Assembly (NCBI GenBank): GCA_002500505.1
Contig: DLRM01000058.1
Coordinates: 1 to 7,536, forward strand
Direction: 5' to 3'
DNA from: Planctomycetes bacterium UBA7888
GTDB taxonomy: Bacteria; Planctomycetota; UBA1135
DNA: 7,536 nt
Shown: piece after piece, positions 6,832 through 7,536 of the stretch
Position numbering within the stretch: position 1 is the stretch's first letter
Layout: each line of letters starts with the position of its first letter
Notes under the pieces: model-generated
What the model was told of the DNA's origin: nothing
What the model saw: the letters and a program-made list of their open reading frames with translations, nothing else
The model's database searches: none
Translations under genes and position numbers: made by a program

Positions 6832-7212
6832 ATGCGTTGGCCCTTCCTGACTCTTGCCCTGTTCGCTTCTTTGTCGTGCGGCACTGTGGCCCCGCTCACC
6901 CCAACCTCCGACTCAAACATGTTTCGAATCGCAGAAAACCCCCAGAAGGGTCGCCTAGCATGCCTTGAGCTCAAAGGCAGCTTTGGAGATTATCTTGGCT
7001 ACGTTGGCCACACCGTGCTGATTGGCGAAACTGCTCGTGAAGTTGCCGACAATCTTTGCGCCAGCCTTTGGGATGGCTTCGAAATCCAAACTCAAATCAA
7101 AGATGATCCGCGTGGGGGAGTTTTGATTGTTCTTGAAGATGGCGTTCGCGCCAGGGCGCGACAAACTCAGCCCGACTGGCGTCGCGACCATGTCCCACTC
7201 TTATCACGCTAA
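6832..7212 (+). CDS. Small exported protein, possible lipoprotein (hypothetical)
   Basis: A 126-residue protein. The N terminus (MRWPFLTLALFASLSCG) has one early Arg, a hydrophobic core and Cys16, resembling a lipoprotein signal. The lipobox is imperfect because Ser, not Leu, is at -3, so cleavage by an ordinary signal peptidase is also possible. The rest (about 30-126) looks like a small alpha/beta domain with a beta strand LACLELKGSF (42-51), a helix around 66-80 (ETAREVADNLCASLW), and a strand GGVLIVLED (95-103). I recognise no family. It begins 9 nt after the kinase stop; the strong AAGGAGG (6811-6817) lies inside the kinase gene end, 14 nt before the ATG, and no other in-frame start exists in between. 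Its place directly after a kinase with a probably periplasmic TPR part makes it a candidate envelope partner, which is an inference. Confidence 0.75.
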   Translation: MRWPFLTLALFASLSCGTVAPLTPTSDSNMFRIAENPQKGRLACLELKGSFGDYLGYVGHTVLIGETAREVADNLCASLWDGFEIQTQIKDDPRGGVLIVLEDGVRARARQTQPDWRRDHVPLLSR

Positions 7213-7232
7213 GAGTGGCTCGTTTAGTTTTT
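7195..7232 (+). terminator. Rho-independent terminator of the six-gene unit
   Basis: CCACTCTTA (7195-7203) pairs perfectly with TAAGAGTGG (7210-7218) around the 6-nt loop TCACGC, giving a 9-bp stem. It is followed by a T-rich stretch (TTTAGTTTTT, 7223-7232). The last stop codon, TAA 7210-7212, lies in the descending arm. On the - strand the stem is not followed by a T run, so it should work mainly for + strand transcripts. Confidence 0.75.
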
Positions 7233-7235
7233 CCT

Positions 7236-7457
7236 CTAGCCCTGAACAAGAGCGGCCACTTCTCCCGGTTTAGGAAAACGACCGGTTTGAGCCTTATTGA
7301 AAACAAGTCCGCCATCTACACGAACCTCAAATACTCCGCCATCGCCAGCAATAAGTTCGGCCTCCACGCCGAGGGCCTCTTTCAACTCTGCAGCCAGACT
7401 GGATGCACGAGGCTCATAGTTTCAGACAAGGCAGTACTTGATACTGATTTTTTTCAT
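7236..7457 (-). CDS. SelW/Rdx-family selenoprotein with in-frame UGA (selenocysteine)
   Basis: A 73-residue thioredoxin-like protein of the SelT/SelW/SelH (Rdx) group, small redox proteins thought to act on thiols or glutathione-linked partners. Reading from ATG 7457-7455, the N terminus is MKKISIKYC, then Leu-Val, then TGA (codon 12, positions 7424-7422), then NYEPRASSLAAEL. The family signature is Y-C-x-x-C/U-x-Y-x-PRA, so the TGA falls exactly on the second redox residue: Cys9-Leu-Val-Sec12. The frame stays open after it and matches the family to the end, including the GGVFEVRVDGGLVFNK region (40-55) and TGRFPKPGEV (58-67), before TAG 7238-7236. Length is normal for bacterial members. A SECIS-like hairpin follows the TGA. 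With UGA read as stop only an 11-residue peptide would result, so automatic callers would miss the gene. The ribosome site is weak (AAAGAG just upstream). The selenocysteine machinery is not in the window. A recent nonsense mutation of a Cys codon (TGC/TGT to TGA) is the alternative. Confidence 0.88.
7386..7411 (-). promoter_or_regulatory. Bacterial SECIS-like hairpin
   Basis: Read 5' to 3' on the - strand, starting 11 nt after the UGA: CTC (7411-7409), a bulged G, TGCA, an unpaired T, CCA, loop GTC, TGG, an unpaired C, TGCA, GAG (ending 7386). The three stem blocks are CTC/GAG, TGCA/TGCA and CCA/TGG. The apical loop starts with G, 23 nt after the UGA. Known bacterial SECIS elements lie within the coding sequence just after the UGA, with a small apical loop that has a G in its first two positions and is recognised by SelB. 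Position and loop fit well; the fold was drawn by hand without energy calculation. Confidence 0.65.
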
Positions 7458-7478
7458 GACTCTTTGCCAAATCAAACA

Positions 7479-7536
7479 TGGTGGGCCGACCAGGACTTGA
7501 ACCTGGAACCTACGAATTATGAGTTCGCAGCTCTAA
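7479..7536 (-). tRNA. tRNA with anticodon CAU, 5' part missing (Ile2 favoured, or Met)
   Basis: The 3' part of a tRNA, cut by the window end within the D arm. Read on the - strand: D-stem 3' arm GAGC (7533-7530), anticodon stem GCGAA/TTCGT (7528-7524 and 7516-7512), 7-nt loop CTCATAA with anticodon CAT (7521-7519), 5-nt variable loop, T stem CCAGG/CCTGG with loop TTCAAGT (7501-7495), acceptor strand TCGGCCC (7489-7483), discriminator A, and encoded CCA (7481-7479). CAU may be elongator Met or the Ile2 tRNA whose C34 becomes lysidine. The predicted C4-G69 and C5-G68 pairs and the TTCAAGT T loop resemble E. coli Ile2 more than Met, but the 5' half is needed to decide. It is not tRNA-Sec, because the anticodon and variable arm are wrong. 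Confidence 0.88.

Noticed and set aside
7097..7315. 72-residue open frame on the - strand over the 3' end of the operon and selW-like gene
   Set aside because: It overlaps two better-supported genes in another frame, has no recognisable family pattern and no ribosome site; a shadow frame.
7236..7457. selW-like gene as a pseudogene with a nonsense mutation
   Set aside because: The TGA lies exactly at the family's Sec/Cys position, the frame is intact on both sides, and a SECIS-like hairpin follows; a random stop is much less likely, though not excluded.
7479..7536. tRNA-Sec next to a selenoprotein gene
   Set aside because: The loop CTCATAA gives anticodon CAU, not UCA, and the variable arm is 5 nt, so it is Ile2 or Met.
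1..7536. CRISPR array, insertion sequence or prophage
   Set aside because: No regularly spaced repeats, transposase, integrase or phage genes are visible on either strand.

Overview
The window (7,536 bp, roughly half G+C by eye) comes from a bacterial chromosome. Genes are tightly packed, and one runs as a Hanks-type Ser/Thr kinase followed by a membrane anchor and a long TPR tail. That architecture, together with a TrmB-type regulator and a YwiC-like protein, suggests a Verrucomicrobiota/Planctomycetota-type organism. This placement is an inference from protein style only, with no marker gene behind it. The in-frame UGA described below also implies an organism that decodes selenocysteine.

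Layout. Positions 1-346 hold no convincing gene. They contain two abutting hairpins, three copies of a DnaA-box-like TTTTCCACAA element and a possible promoter. From 347 to 7212 six genes lie head to tail on the + strand with overlaps or gaps of at most 29 nt, so they probably form one transcription unit. In order they are a membrane protein with a coiled coil and a C-terminal double zinc ribbon, a YwiC-like membrane protein, a MATE-family exporter, a TrmB-family regulator, a Ser/Thr kinase with TPRs (ATGA overlap with the regulator gene), and a small exported, possibly lipid-anchored, protein. A rho-independent terminator whose stem overlaps the last stop codon closes the unit.

On the - strand, converging on this unit, are a small SelW/Rdx-family gene (7236-7457) and, 21 nt upstream of it, the 3' part of a tRNA with anticodon CAU that is cut by the window edge. 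The SelW-like gene is the highlight. Its redox motif reads Cys-Leu-Val-UGA, and a hairpin with a G at the start of its apical loop lies just downstream, as expected for a bacterial SECIS element. It therefore looks like a genuine 73-residue selenoprotein that ordinary gene callers would miss, because UGA is read as stop.

How the genes may work together: the regulator, kinase and exported protein could be a sensing and signalling module, with the exporter as a possible output. Nothing in the sequence proves this. The SelW-like protein is a separate thiol/selenol redox gene.
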